Assembly: GCF_000067165.1 (NCBI RefSeq)
Contig: NC_010162.1
Span: forward strand, 10,838,501-10,902,500
DNA from: Sorangium cellulosum So ce56
Lineage (GTDB): Bacteria > Myxococcota_A > Polyangia > Polyangiales > Polyangiaceae
Length of the DNA: 64,000 nucleotides
Direction: 5' to 3'
The notes below the pieces were generated by a model. The model was not told the origin of the DNA. It saw only the letters and a program-made list of their open reading frames with translations, and searched no databases. Within the stretch, counting starts at the first letter, position 1; every line of letters begins with the position of its first letter. Shown in pieces: positions 1 through 9,541 of the stretch. The translations under genes were made by a program, and so were the position numbers.

Positions 1-2
1 GC

Positions 3-1619
3 CCGGATGGCAGCCGCGTCGTCGCGGGGACGACGGGCGGCGCGATCTACGTGTGGCGCCCCGGCATGGAGGGCGAGCCGCCGCTCGTCGTGCCTTTGGG
101 CGAGCGGCTCATCCGGCGCGCGGTGTTCAGCCACGACGGGGCCCGGATTTTCGCCACGGCCATCAGCGGGACGGTCCACGTCGTCCGCGCCGACGGGCAC
201 GGCGCCCCCGCGGCGCTGAAGGGGCACGGGCCGGGCGTCGAGAGCGCGGACACGAGCCCGGTGGACGACCGCATCGTCCTCGCGACGGGCGACGGAACGG
301 CGCGCATCCTCGGCGCGGACCGGCGTGAGCCCGTCGTCCTCCGCGGGCACGAGGGCGCGGTGCGCGGCGCCGCGTTCAGCGCCGACGGCGGCGCGGTGGT
401 CACGGCCTCCGCGGATGGGACCGCGCGCGTCTTCCGCGCGGACGGCAAGGGCGCGCCGGTGGTCCTCGAGGGCCACGAGGGGGTCGTGAACAGCGCCGCC
501 TTCAGCCGCGACGGCGCGAGCGTCGTCACCGCGTCGGAGGACGGGACCGCGCGGGTGTGGCGGCTCGGCGGGCCGGGCGAGCCGCGGCTCCTGCGCGGCC
601 ACGAGGGGCCGCTGACCGGCATCGCCGTCAGCCACGACGGCAGCAGGATCGCCACCGCCGGGACCGACAAGACCGCGCGCGTCTTCCGGGCCGACGGCTC
701 GGGCGAGCCCGTCGTCCTCCGCGGACACGCGGAGCACCTGCTCAGCGTCGACTTCAGCCCCGATGGGAGCCGCCTCGTCACCGGCTCGGCCGACAAGACG
801 GCGCGGATCTGGCGCGCCGATGGGCGGGGCCAGCCGATCGTGCTCGGGGTCCACGACGACCGGGTGGTGGGCGTCGCCTTCAGCCCGGAGGGCACCCGGA
901 TCGTCACCACCTCGTGGAACGGCATCCTGCGCGTGTTCGAGGACGGCGTCCCGGGCGAGCCCGTCGTGCTGCGCGACGAGCGCGCGGGGCTGCTCCGGGC
1001 GGCGTTCAGCCCGGATGGTCAGCACATCGTGGCGACGTCGGGCCCCAACGTGAAGGTCTGGCCCGCGGACGGCCGCGGCGCCCCGCGCGTCCTCCCGTCG
1101 GGGTACGAGGACCGGGCGATCGCCGCGATCGCGGTGAGCCCGGACGGGAGCCACGTCGCGATCGCCGCGCTCGACGGCGGCGTGCGGCTGCTCCGCGTCG
1201 ACGGCCAGGGCCAGCCCGTCCTCCTGAGCGGCCTCGGCGCGGCGGTCCGGACCGTCGCGTTCAGCAGCGACAGCGCGCGCCTCGTCGCGGTGTCGAGCGA
1301 CGGCATCGCGCGGGTGCTCCCCGTCGACGGGCAGGGCGAGGCGATCACCCTCCGCGCCGAGGGCGTCACGCTGACGGACGCCGTGTTCAGCCCCGACGCC
1401 ACCCGCGTCGTGACCGCCGCGAACGACGGCGCGGCGCGCGTCTTCTCGATCGCGGCCGAGTCCCTGATGGCGCGGGCGTGCGCCTACGCCGGGCGCAACT
1501 TCACGCGCGAGGAGTGGGCGCAGCTCATGCCCGGCATCGACTACCGCGCCACGTGCCCCGAGTGGCCAGGCGCCCCCGAGCAGGACGCCGGCGCAGCGCC
1601 GCGGCTGGACGTGCGCTGA
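3..1619 (+). CDS. WD40 repeat protein, 5'-truncated by the window edge
   Basis: The reading frame is already open at base 3 and translates as WD-repeat sequence, so the true start lies outside the window. About a dozen repeats of roughly 40 residues follow each other, each with a pattern like LRGH...FS.DG..VVTAS.DGTARVFR. This predicts one or two beta-propellers used as protein-binding platforms. The final 45 residues leave the repeat and carry a CAYAGRNFTREEW stretch; such tails occur on cyanobacterial and myxobacterial WD40 proteins that are often fused to an N-terminal Ser/Thr kinase or another effector. That effector, if present, cannot be seen here. The repeats are very regular, with a recurring G.GEPVVL phrase, which suggests recent internal duplication. 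The partner is unknown. Confidence 0.85.
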   Translation, partial: PDGSRVVAGTTGGAIYVWRPGMEGEPPLVVPLGERLIRRAVFSHDGARIFATAISGTVHVVRADGHGAPAALKGHGPGVESADTSPVDDRIVLATGDGTARILGADRREPVVLRGHEGAVRGAAFSADGGAVVTASADGTARVFRADGKGAPVVLEGHEGVVNSAAFSRDGASVVTASEDGTARVWRLGGPGEPRLLRGHEGPLTGIAVSHDGSRIATAGTDKTARVFRADGSGEPVVLRGHAEHLLSVDFSPDGSRLVTGSADKTARIWRADGRGQPIVLGVHDDRVVGVAFSPEGTRIVTTSWNGILRVFEDGVPGEPVVLRDERAGLLRAAFSPDGQHIVATSGPNVKVWPADGRGAPRVLPSGYEDRAIAAIAVSPDGSHVAIAALDGGVRLLRVDGQGQPVLLSGLGAAVRTVAFSSDSARLVAVSSDGIARVLPVDGQGEAITLRAEGVTLTDAVFSPDATRVVTAANDGAARVFSIAAESLMARACAYAGRNFTREEWAQLMPGIDYRATCPEWPGAPEQDAGAAPRLDVR

Positions 1620-1917
1620 AGCGGGGAATCGTCGGTGATTGTCCGGGCGTGTCGGCGCGCTCCGCGGCGGGCCGTGATCGTCGCTATCGGTTGCACGCGA
1701 AAACTGAACTCACGTGAACCCACGTGAACCCAGGTGAACCACGCGCTGCGCGCTACGAGGCGCCTGGTAGCAGCCCCAGAGGATGCTTCTCCCACCTTTA
1801 TTCCGTGGGGGCGGACGTTCTTGTCATGGTTCGCGCTTCAGCGGGAACCATGTATGCTCGGCCAGGCTTGCTCGCCCTCTGCCGCGCACTGCGCGGCCCC
1901 TGATCGCTGCCCGGTCT
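1620..1917. other. intergenic region upstream of the kinase operon
   Basis: No gene is supported here. The stretch contains three 10-bp tandem repeats (1711-1740), described separately, and a lower-GC patch around 1780-1850. An open frame runs through it into the kinase gene from 1783, but its codon use is poor and it lacks kinase-family similarity before 1918. The promoter of the downstream operon probably lies here, but I cannot place -35/-10 boxes with confidence. Confidence 0.5.
1711..1740 (+). repeat. three 10-bp tandem repeats upstream of the kinase gene
   Basis: The unit CACGTGAACC occurs three times head to tail; the third copy has one mismatch (CAGGTGAACC). Each unit starts with the palindrome CACGTG or a near match, and the 10-bp period puts the copies close to the same helical face. 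That arrangement suits cooperative binding of a regulator. It lies about 180 bp upstream of the kinase start. Confidence 0.6.
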
Positions 1918-4900
1918 ATGGCCCCGCTCGACCCGCACGCCGAGGAGCCGAACCTCGTGGACACCGCCGCTGCGCGGATCGGGACAGCCCTGAACGCCAA
2001 GTGGCGGCTCGACGATCTGCTCGGCGTCGGCGGCATGGGCGCGGTGTTCGCGGCGACCCACCGCAGGGGGACGCGGGCGGCGGTCAAGGTCCTCCACATC
2101 GAGTTCGCGCGCAACGCCGAGCTGCGGGACCGCTTCCTGCGCGAGGGCAAGATCGCGAACCGGGTCGATCACCCGGCGCGCGTCGCCGTGGTCGAGGACG
2201 ACCTCAGCGACCGCGGCGAGCCGTTCCTCGTCATGGAGCTGCTCTCCGGCACCACGCTCCAGCGGCTCGCGAGCAGCGCCGGCGGCACGCTCCCCCTCGC
2301 CCAGGTGCTGCCGGTCTTCGACGTCGTGCTCGATCTGCTCGAGAAGTGCCACTCGATCGGCATCGTCCACCGCGACATCAAGCCGGCGAACATCTTCGTC
2401 ACGAGCACCGGCCACGTGAAGGTCCTCGACTTCGGCATCGCCCGGATGCGCGACCCCGAGCGGCAAGCCACGCGCGCGGGGCTCACGTTCGGCACGCCGG
2501 CCTTCATGTCGCCCGAGCAGGCGATGGGCGTGTCCGGCATCGACGGCCGGTCCGACCTCTGGTCGGTCGGCGCGAGCCTGTTCACCCTGCTGTCGGGCAA
2601 GCGGCTCAACCGCGGCCGGAGCGAGTCCGAGTCGTATTTCCTCGCCGCGACGCAGACCGCGCCGTCGATCGCGACCGAGGTCCCCGACCTGCCGGTCGAG
2701 ATCGTGGCGTTCGTCGACAAGGCGCTCGCCTTCGAGCGCGGGGGCCGCTTCCAGAGCGCCGCCGCGATGCGCGGCGAGCTCCGCCGGCTGACAGCCGCGC
2801 ACGCCGCCGGCCAGCTGACGCCCTCGCGCGAGAAGAAGGCGCCGCGCGTGCTCGTCCGCGGCAACGACACCATCGACGAGGACCAGGATCCGCCGTCGAT
2901 CGTCGAGCAGACCTGCCAGCGGCTCGTCGGCGTCTGGAGGCAGCTCGCGCTCGTGCTCAGCAACATCCGCCAGTACGGGTGGAACCACCCCCACGTGAAC
3001 AAGGGCATCCACTTCGCGTTCGACGAGATCACGCGGACGCTCTCGCAGAACCCCCTCGGCGTCCGCTGGGAGGTCACCCCGAGCGCGTTCACCTCGGGCG
3101 GCCAGCCGATCTGGCAGCCCGACAGGCCCCCGTTCGATCGCATCCCCTACCAGCTCTTCGCCGACGGCGTCCGGAAGATCCAGATCAAGGCCGGCATCAC
3201 CGAGGCCGAGCTCCGCGATTTCGCGGCCATCCTGCTCCGCGACCAGAGCTTCGGCATGAGCGAGGACGACGACGCCGTGACCGCGCTCTGGGACCGGCGC
3301 TTCGAGCACATCGCGTACATGGCGATCGACCAGTTCGCCGAGGGCGACGCGGACCTGGAGGATTTCGAGGAGCAGTGCCGGGAGGTCGCGGTGGGGGCGC
3401 GCGCCCTCGCGCAGATCGAGAGCCTGTGGGACGAGAGCTCGCTCGCGGGCAGGGCGCTGCAGCGGAACGTCGAGGCCGCGCTCGCGGAGACGGGCGCGGC
3501 CGCCTCGGCGCTCGCCATCGACCCGCTGACCCGGAGCACCCTCGGCGCCCAGATCGCGCTGCCGTCGGAGCAGTGGAACGAGCGCTACATGGACGCGTTC
3601 GTCGACGGTTACGTGGACGCCGTCCGGCACGGCGACGAGGACCGCATGACGGGGGCGCTCACCGCGTGGACCGCCGACCAGATCGTCCTGCACAGCTACG
3701 AGCTCGCGTTCGAGGTGCAGACGATGCTCCGGCGCGCGTTCTTCGCGCGGCTCGACGGCATGCAGCGCGGCGCGGCGGGCGCGGCAGGTGCGGCGAGCGC
3801 GGCAGGTCGATCGAGCGCCGCGCTGCCGCAGCTCTCGCCGCGCGCCGTCGACCGGGCGCTCGCGCAGGCGATGTTCCCGGTCGAGGCGCTCAGGGCGATC
3901 CTCAACGACCTCGCGACGGCTCACCCGGAGGAGCCGGCAGCCACCGGCGCGGCGGCCACGGGAGCGTCGGCCACCGGCGCGGCGGGCCACGGCGCGGCGG
4001 CCGCGGGCGCTGCCCTCGGCGGCGCGGCGGCCGCAGGCGTGGCGGCGCAGGCCGGCGTGGGCCGGAGCGCGGCGCAGGCCGGCGTGGGCCGGAGCGCGGC
4101 GCAGGCCGGCGCAGGCCGGAGCGCGACACAGGTCGACGCGGGCCGGAGCACGGCGCAGGCCGACCCAGGGCGCAGCGCGGCGCAGGCCGGCGCAAGCCGG
4201 AACACGTTGCAGGCCGGCGCGAGCCGGAGCACGGCGCAGGCCGGCGTGAGCCGGAGCACGGCGCCGCTCGACCCGGCGATCGTCGAGGGGCTGGCCCACG
4301 CGCTCGACGCGCTCGAGGACGGCTCGCTCTTCAGCGCCGCATGCCAGTGCCACGGCGCCGTGCAGTCCGAGCGCCTGCGCGAGGTCCTGTTCGGTTACAT
4401 GCGGCGGTGGGCGCCCGGCCGGGAGGCCGAGCTCGGGGACCTGCTCTCTCGCGCGCCGGCCCCCCTCGCCCTGACGCTCCTCCAGCTGCTCGCGCAGCTC
4501 AAGACGCCCGGCGCCCTCGCCGCGCTGGAGGCAGGCTTCGCGAGCCCGCACGTCGAGGTGCGCATCAACGCGCTCGCCGAGCTCCCCGACGCCGCCGCGG
4601 GCGAGGGCGGCTCCGCGGGCTCCGCGGCCGAGCGCGTCCGGGAGGAGCTCCAGAAGCTCCTCGACGACCCCGCGCCGCCGGTGCGCTGCGAGGCCCTGCG
4701 CCTCATCGGCAAGCTCGGCGTGCTCGCCGCGGGCCCGACGCTCGTGCGGCGGATCGTCGCGCCGTCGTTCCACGACCTCTCGGGGGCAGAGCGGCGGCAG
4801 TGGCTCGAGACCGTCGCGCAGCTGAACCCCACGCGCGCCGAGAAGCTCGCGATCGAGCTGCTCGAGAAGCGCCAGCTCATCCCGTCCGAGGCGATCGAGC

Positions 4901-5616
4901 AGACCCGCGAGCTGGCCGCGCACTTCCTCTGCCAGGCGCGGAGCTACGAGGCGCTCCGCGCGGTCAAGGAGGCGACCAAGCCGCGCTGGTGGAACACCCC
5001 GCCGGTGCGCGACGCCGCCGCGCGCGCCGCGGTCGCGATCGCCGCGCGCCTCGTCGCGCCGACCCGCCCGAGCGAGCGCCCGCCGGCGCAGGCGCACCCG
5101 GACGCGAGCGCGCCGCCCTCGCGCGCAAAGCGCTCGTACTCGCCCGTCTCGGTCCGGCGCGTGAGCCCGGGCGGGCCGCTCAGCCTGCCGGACCAGCTCG
5201 AGCCGTGGAGCACCCCGCGCCCCGGATCCATGGCCCCGAACGGCGGCGACGCCGGCCGATCCGCCTACAGGCCGCCGCTCGTGTCGCCGGTGCCCGCCTC
5301 GACGAGCGCCGCCTCGGCGCCTCCCACCTCCGTGCCGTTCAGCCGGCGTGGGCAGCCGCCTTCCTCGACGTCGGCGTCCACCCCGACGGCCGCGCCGCCG
5401 CCGATGCCGCCGTCGATGCCGCGCCCGGCCACGCCGCCGAGGTCCCCCGCCCCGCCCTCCAGCGCCAGCGCCGCGCCGTACAGCGCGCGGCAGGGCCCCG
5501 CCTCGTTGCCATTCGGCGCGCCGTCCCGCACGGCCCTCGAGCCTGCGCCCGGCAGCGCGGTGCCCTCGACGAAGCCGGCGCCGTCTCCGTCGCCCCGCGG
5601 CGGGAGGAAGCCGTGA
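1918..5616 (+). CDS. Ser/Thr protein kinase with HEAT-like repeats
   Basis: A Hanks-type kinase domain occupies about residues 30-290. It has the P-loop GVGGMG (36-41), the AVK lysine (57), HRDIKPAN (151-158), DFG (171-173) and SPE (198-200), so it should be active. A middle module (about 325-620) resembles part of the next gene product. Eight 9-residue Ala/Gly/Gln repeats (about 710-781) form a linker. HEAT-like helical repeats (about 830-960) and a Pro/Ser-rich tail (from about 1050) follow. No membrane segment is seen, so it is likely cytoplasmic. The ATG at 1918 was chosen because kinase-like sequence and good codon use begin there; the frame stays open to 1783. The stop overlaps the next gene's GTG (GTGA), implying translational coupling. 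The substrate is unknown. Confidence 0.9.
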   Translation: MAPLDPHAEEPNLVDTAAARIGTALNAKWRLDDLLGVGGMGAVFAATHRRGTRAAVKVLHIEFARNAELRDRFLREGKIANRVDHPARVAVVEDDLSDRGEPFLVMELLSGTTLQRLASSAGGTLPLAQVLPVFDVVLDLLEKCHSIGIVHRDIKPANIFVTSTGHVKVLDFGIARMRDPERQATRAGLTFGTPAFMSPEQAMGVSGIDGRSDLWSVGASLFTLLSGKRLNRGRSESESYFLAATQTAPSIATEVPDLPVEIVAFVDKALAFERGGRFQSAAAMRGELRRLTAAHAAGQLTPSREKKAPRVLVRGNDTIDEDQDPPSIVEQTCQRLVGVWRQLALVLSNIRQYGWNHPHVNKGIHFAFDEITRTLSQNPLGVRWEVTPSAFTSGGQPIWQPDRPPFDRIPYQLFADGVRKIQIKAGITEAELRDFAAILLRDQSFGMSEDDDAVTALWDRRFEHIAYMAIDQFAEGDADLEDFEEQCREVAVGARALAQIESLWDESSLAGRALQRNVEAALAETGAAASALAIDPLTRSTLGAQIALPSEQWNERYMDAFVDGYVDAVRHGDEDRMTGALTAWTADQIVLHSYELAFEVQTMLRRAFFARLDGMQRGAAGAAGAASAAGRSSAALPQLSPRAVDRALAQAMFPVEALRAILNDLATAHPEEPAATGAAATGASATGAAGHGAAAAGAALGGAAAAGVAAQAGVGRSAAQAGVGRSAAQAGAGRSATQVDAGRSTAQADPGRSAAQAGASRNTLQAGASRSTAQAGVSRSTAPLDPAIVEGLAHALDALEDGSLFSAACQCHGAVQSERLREVLFGYMRRWAPGREAELGDLLSRAPAPLALTLLQLLAQLKTPGALAALEAGFASPHVEVRINALAELPDAAAGEGGSAGSAAERVREELQKLLDDPAPPVRCEALRLIGKLGVLAAGPTLVRRIVAPSFHDLSGAERRQWLETVAQLNPTRAEKLAIELLEKRQLIPSEAIEQTRELAAHFLCQARSYEALRAVKEATKPRWWNTPPVRDAAARAAVAIAARLVAPTRPSERPPAQAHPDASAPPSRAKRSYSPVSVRRVSPGGPLSLPDQLEPWSTPRPGSMAPNGGDAGRSAYRPPLVSPVPASTSAASAPPTSVPFSRRGQPPSSTSASTPTAAPPPMPPSMPRPATPPRSPAPPSSASAAPYSARQGPASLPFGAPSRTALEPAPGSAVPSTKPAPSPSPRGGRKP
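4045..4260 (+). repeat. eight 27-bp in-frame repeats in the kinase gene
   Basis: Eight units of nine codons encode variants of AQAGVGRSA without interruption. The first two are identical at the protein level and later ones drift (for example TQVDAGRST, AQADPGRSA). The run is a low-complexity linker between the middle module and the HEAT region. It should be length-variable by slippage without shifting the frame. Confidence 0.85.
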
Positions 5617-8600
5617 GCGAGGAGAAAGCCAACCTCCACGAGAGCACCGGCGACACGGCGATCTCGGGCGTGAAGGCCGACGGGCGTCGCCGCGCGGCGC
5701 TCGGCCTGGTGCAGATGATCTACCGGCTCGCGAAGGCGTGCCTCCTGCACAGCGACTCGAACCAGGCGGTGCTGTCGCTCGTCCCGTCCGCGATCGACAG
5801 CATCGTCCAGTTCTGCGAGCTGTCGGGGAGCGAGGCCGCGACGATCGTGTTCGCGGGCAACACCCTCTTCATCAACGGCCAGATGCTCCGCGCCTCGCGC
5901 GAGACGTACGAGGTCGCCCTGGAGCTCGGCAGCTTCTTCGAGGCCTGCGACGTCTCCGAGCTCGTGCTCGACAAGGCGGTCCGTCGGGCCGAGCTCGCCG
6001 CCTTCGCCCGCCTCCTCGCCGACGCCCAGCGCGACCGCAGCATCGCCGCGCGGCTCCTCCAGTCGAGCCTGCGGGGCGTCCGCGTCCGCAAGCTCACGAA
6101 CCCGTTCCCTGGCGGGGCCATCGACGGCGACGGCACCCGGATCGGCCGGATCAGCCGCACCTACGCGGCGGCGATCCTCGTGATGCGGTCGTTCTATGCG
6201 GCCCTGCGCTCGTCCCCGGCGATCCTGCCGCAGCGGGTGAAGCGCGTCGCGCAGAAGCTCGTCGCCGCGGCCGAGGAGGACGCGCGCCTCCTGCTCTCGG
6301 TCGCCGCGGGCAAGATCGCCGACCCGGACGAGGGGGGCCTCAGCGTGTCCACGGCGATCGTCGCGCTGGGCATCGCCCGGCAGCTCACGACCGACAGGAG
6401 GATGCTCGGGAGCCTCGTCACCGCGGCGCTGCTCTACGACGTGAGCCGGCTGCGGCTCACGGGGGTGCTCGCCGGCTCGGCCGACGGCGAGGAGCCTGTC
6501 GCGCGCTCTCTCCTCGAGCGCGGCCTGAGCGACGACGAGAAGGAGCGGCTGCCCGCGAGCGCGGCCGTCATGTTGACGGCGCTCGGCAAGCTGCACGCGC
6601 CCTCGATCACGCGCACGGTGATCGCCTACGAGGCGCTCGCGCTCCGGCAAGGCGGCCGGCAGGGCCCGCTCTACGGCGGCCGGCGCAGCCCCACGGTGCT
6701 CGCGCGGATCCTGGCGGCCGCCCGCCAGTTCACGGAGCTCCGGACGGCGCCGTTCCCGACGATCGACGCCGCGTCGGGCGGCGCCTCGTCGCTCGACGCC
6801 GTGCTCCAGCGCATGATCTCGGGCGCCGAGAGCGCGACCGACCGGGCGATCGGCAAGCTGCTCGTCGGCGCGCTCGGCATCATCCCGACGGGGACGTTCG
6901 TGCAGCTGAGCACCGGCGAGCTCGGGGTCGTCCTCTCGACGCCGCTGTCGCCCGCGCACTTCGCGCAGCCGCCGGTGCGCGTCCTGTTCGACGAGCAGGG
7001 CCACCTCCTCGGCGCGCCGTTCGACGTCGACCTCTCGCAGCGGGCGCCGGGCGCGGAGCCGTGCTTCATCGTCCGGCCCGTCGAGGTCGAGCCTCACCAC
7101 GAGCGGGCGATCCGCGCCGCCTTCGGCTTCCGTTCCGGGAGGGGCGCCGCGGGGGTGGAGTCGCGCGTGACGGCCGCCGCGCCGGTGCTCTTCGGCGACG
7201 AGGTCCCGCCGACGGAGCCGGGCGACACGCTCGCGCCGCGCGCGGTCCGCTCGGAGGAAGGCGCGCGCTCCGCGCAGGCGCGCAAGGAGGCCGCGTGGCT
7301 CGGCAGGCCGCTCGCGGGCTCCGCGCAGGCCGGGCCGTCGCCGACCAGCGTGCAACCCCGGCAGCCGGCGCCGGCGGATCGCCCGGCGGCGGCCGAGCGG
7401 GGTCGCGACGAGAACCTCATCTCGACGCAGCCGCCTCCCTCGACGGCGGCGGCGCGCGCGGCGATGGCCGTCCCTCCTCCGCCGCGGTTGCCGCGGGACT
7501 CGCGGCCCTTCGGGCAGGTCGCGTCGACGAGGTACTCCGTGCCGGCGCCCGAGCCGACGCGCCCGTCGCGGCAGATCGAGCGCCGGGACGACGCGCCGGC
7601 GCGGGACCCGGGCGTGGGCCAGCTGCCGACGATCGGCCCTCCGGCAGGGTTCCCGGCGTCGCGGAGGTCGGGGGATCTCCGGCTCGGCGCGTCGTCGCGC
7701 CGGTCGGATTCCCGAGTTGATCCGGAGGATTGGGACTGGGACGACGAGCTCCCGACCATCGATCCACCGCCGCCTGGGCCGCCGCCCACCTCGCGGAGCC
7801 CTTCCTTCGCGTCCGAGCCTCCGCCCGCCAGCGCGCTCGATCACGCGCCCACGTACACCCCGCCCCGTCCTTCCACGCACGCGTCGGACCGCGTCCCTGC
7901 CCCTCGCCATCCATCGCCCCGTCCTTCCACGCACGCGTCGGACCGCGCCCCTGCCCCTCGCCATCCGTCGCCCCGTCCGCCCCGTCCTTCCACGCACGCG
8001 TCGGACCGTGCCCCTGCCCCTCGCCATCCGTCGCCCCGTCCGCCCCGTCCTTCCAGCCACGCGTCGGACCGCGCCCCTGGTTATCCGCCGCCCCGTCCTT
8101 CCAGCCACGCGTCGGACCGCGCTCCTGGCTACGCGGCGCCCCGTCCTTCCAGCCACGCGTCGGACCGCGCTCCTGGTTATCCGCCGCCCCGTCCTTCCAG
8201 CCACGCGTCGGACCGCGCCCCTGGCTACGCGGCGCCCCGCATCCCCAGCCCGGCGCCGGCCCGTGCCTCCAGCCATGCGCCGGGCGGTGCCCCGAGCTAC
8301 GCCCCGGAGCCTGTCCCGACGGAGCGGAACGCGCCGCGCGCGTTCTCCAGCGCCGGGTCCGGATCGAGCCTGGACGACGCGGACCTGACGTGGACCGACG
8401 AGCTGCCGACGCTCGATCCTCCCCCGCCGCCGAGCACGGAAGAGCTCGAGCGCGATCGGTTGCTCGCGGCGTACCTGGCCGAGCGCACGCCCTTCCCGCA
8501 GGCTGGTTTTCATGAATGGAGCTCGGCGCCCAGCGAGGCGCCGGGGCGCGCCGAGGCGGACGTCGACGGCAGGTGGCGCGGCGACGCGCTGTCCCAGCGG

Positions 8601-8756
8601 CCGGCGCCCGACTCGCGGGCGATGGCGCCGATCACCATGGCGCCGACCAGCTCCAGCTCCTTCGGCGCGACGAGGCGCCCGCGCGCGCCCATCCCGCGGG
8701 AGGAGCCCGAGGACGACGGGGGTGATCCTCCGGCGCCGGAGGGGCGGGACCGCTGA
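5613..8756 (+). CDS. degenerate HD-GYP-like protein with a repetitive Pro-rich tail
   Basis: Starts at GTG 5613, overlapping the kinase stop. Residues 20-150 hold a module similar in layout to the kinase middle region. Residues 225-400 look like an HD-GYP fold, but the usual LLHDIGK is LLYDVSR, so the metal-binding His is gone. The site expected to read HHExxDGxGYP instead reads YEALALRQGGRQGP. The protein therefore probably lacks phosphodiesterase activity and may act as a binding or regulatory partner of the kinase. The C-terminal 500 residues are Pro/Ser/Arg-rich, with seven SHASDR-type repeats and two copies of a DDELPT.DPPPP motif. The TGA stop overlaps the next ATG. The HD-GYP assignment is inferred from motif spacing and is moderate in confidence. 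Confidence 0.7.
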   Translation: MSEEKANLHESTGDTAISGVKADGRRRAALGLVQMIYRLAKACLLHSDSNQAVLSLVPSAIDSIVQFCELSGSEAATIVFAGNTLFINGQMLRASRETYEVALELGSFFEACDVSELVLDKAVRRAELAAFARLLADAQRDRSIAARLLQSSLRGVRVRKLTNPFPGGAIDGDGTRIGRISRTYAAAILVMRSFYAALRSSPAILPQRVKRVAQKLVAAAEEDARLLLSVAAGKIADPDEGGLSVSTAIVALGIARQLTTDRRMLGSLVTAALLYDVSRLRLTGVLAGSADGEEPVARSLLERGLSDDEKERLPASAAVMLTALGKLHAPSITRTVIAYEALALRQGGRQGPLYGGRRSPTVLARILAAARQFTELRTAPFPTIDAASGGASSLDAVLQRMISGAESATDRAIGKLLVGALGIIPTGTFVQLSTGELGVVLSTPLSPAHFAQPPVRVLFDEQGHLLGAPFDVDLSQRAPGAEPCFIVRPVEVEPHHERAIRAAFGFRSGRGAAGVESRVTAAAPVLFGDEVPPTEPGDTLAPRAVRSEEGARSAQARKEAAWLGRPLAGSAQAGPSPTSVQPRQPAPADRPAAAERGRDENLISTQPPPSTAAARAAMAVPPPPRLPRDSRPFGQVASTRYSVPAPEPTRPSRQIERRDDAPARDPGVGQLPTIGPPAGFPASRRSGDLRLGASSRRSDSRVDPEDWDWDDELPTIDPPPPGPPPTSRSPSFASEPPPASALDHAPTYTPPRPSTHASDRVPAPRHPSPRPSTHASDRAPAPRHPSPRPPRPSTHASDRAPAPRHPSPRPPRPSSHASDRAPGYPPPRPSSHASDRAPGYAAPRPSSHASDRAPGYPPPRPSSHASDRAPGYAAPRIPSPAPARASSHAPGGAPSYAPEPVPTERNAPRAFSSAGSGSSLDDADLTWTDELPTLDPPPPPSTEELERDRLLAAYLAERTPFPQAGFHEWSSAPSEAPGRAEADVDGRWRGDALSQRPAPDSRAMAPITMAPTSSSSFGATRRPRAPIPREEPEDDGGDPPAPEGRDR
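7860..8254 (+). repeat. tandem 48-63 bp coding repeats in the HD-like gene
   Basis: Seven in-frame copies share the core RPS(S/T)HASDR. The first three end in PAPRHPSP and the last four in APGY(P/A)(P/A)P with an exact 16-codon period. The near identity of the last four copies at DNA level indicates recent duplication. Confidence 0.85.
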
Positions 8757-9370
8757 TGGCCTGCTCCGCTGCGGCGAGCCGTGCGCTCGCTGCGCTGCTG
8801 CTCGCCGCGCCGGCGTGCGCCGACGACGGCGGGGATCCTCCGCCGGTCGAGCACGCCTGCAAGCTCGGGTACCTGGGCGAGGAGGGCGCCGACATCCGCG
8901 TGGAGGTCATCGCGCTCGACTCGAGCGACGCGGCGCACCCGGTGAGCGACGGCGACGGGATCGACATCATCATGCCGCCGCAGGGCGGGCGGGTGCTCTT
9001 CCTGGGCGTCCGCGCGACGAACCTGAGCGCCTGCGGCGTCCAGCTGTCCGGCTCGCTCCGCGATCCCATGTCCGGGCGTGTGATGTCCGAGTCGAGGACG
9101 GTCAACCTCAGGCCGACCGGCGACGGCTGGGGAGCGAGCGTCGACGCCGACATCTCGACCTTCGCGAACGTGGGAGTCTGCCCGAACAACTGGTCGGGCA
9201 GCGACATCTTCGATCACGACTACGAGATCGAGGTGCAGGTGAAGGACAGGGAGGGCCGGACGGTGAAGCAGGTGCGGCAGGTCCGGCCGGCGTGCAACGA
9301 GCCCGAGTTCGAGGTCGAGTGCCGCTGCATCTGCAAGCACGGGTATGTCCTCGGCGAGGCGTGCGAGTAG
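8756..9370 (+). CDS. small exported Cys-containing protein of unknown function
   Basis: The ATG shares a base with the preceding stop (TGATG), so it looks like the third gene of the kinase operon. The N-terminus has a hydrophobic segment ending LLLAAPACADD, a signal peptide with either ordinary cleavage after ACA or a weak lipobox. The 204-residue product has a beta-rich look, with Cys residues in the mature part (near 37, 87 and 142) and a CRCICKHG cluster near the C-terminus, suggesting disulfide bonding outside the cytoplasm. I do not recognise the family. Confidence 0.75.
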   Translation: MACSAAASRALAALLLAAPACADDGGDPPPVEHACKLGYLGEEGADIRVEVIALDSSDAAHPVSDGDGIDIIMPPQGGRVLFLGVRATNLSACGVQLSGSLRDPMSGRVMSESRTVNLRPTGDGWGASVDADISTFANVGVCPNNWSGSDIFDHDYEIEVQVKDREGRTVKQVRQVRPACNEPEFEVECRCICKHGYVLGEACE

Positions 9371-9541
9371 GCCGGAGCGCTGCGAGTCCAGCAGCGGAGT
9401 GGCTGATCAAAAAAAAAACAAAACCTCGTTCGCAATGCGATCTCGTGATGCGCATGCACCAGCGCGCGTAAGAGACGAAGCGGCGAAAAACACGGCAAAA
9501 CGCGCTGGTTCCTGTGGACACGCTCTGCTACTGCGCCGCGC

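Noticed and set aside
1734..5612. Very long plus-strand frame running in front of the HD-like gene
   Set aside because: Its first 1290 residues are the +2 shadow of the kinase gene, with Arg/Pro-rich noise and no family similarity. Only the part from GTG 5613 is real.
9409..9418. A10 run as a minus-strand terminator
   Set aside because: No minus-strand gene ends nearby and no stable hairpin directly precedes the T-run on that strand.
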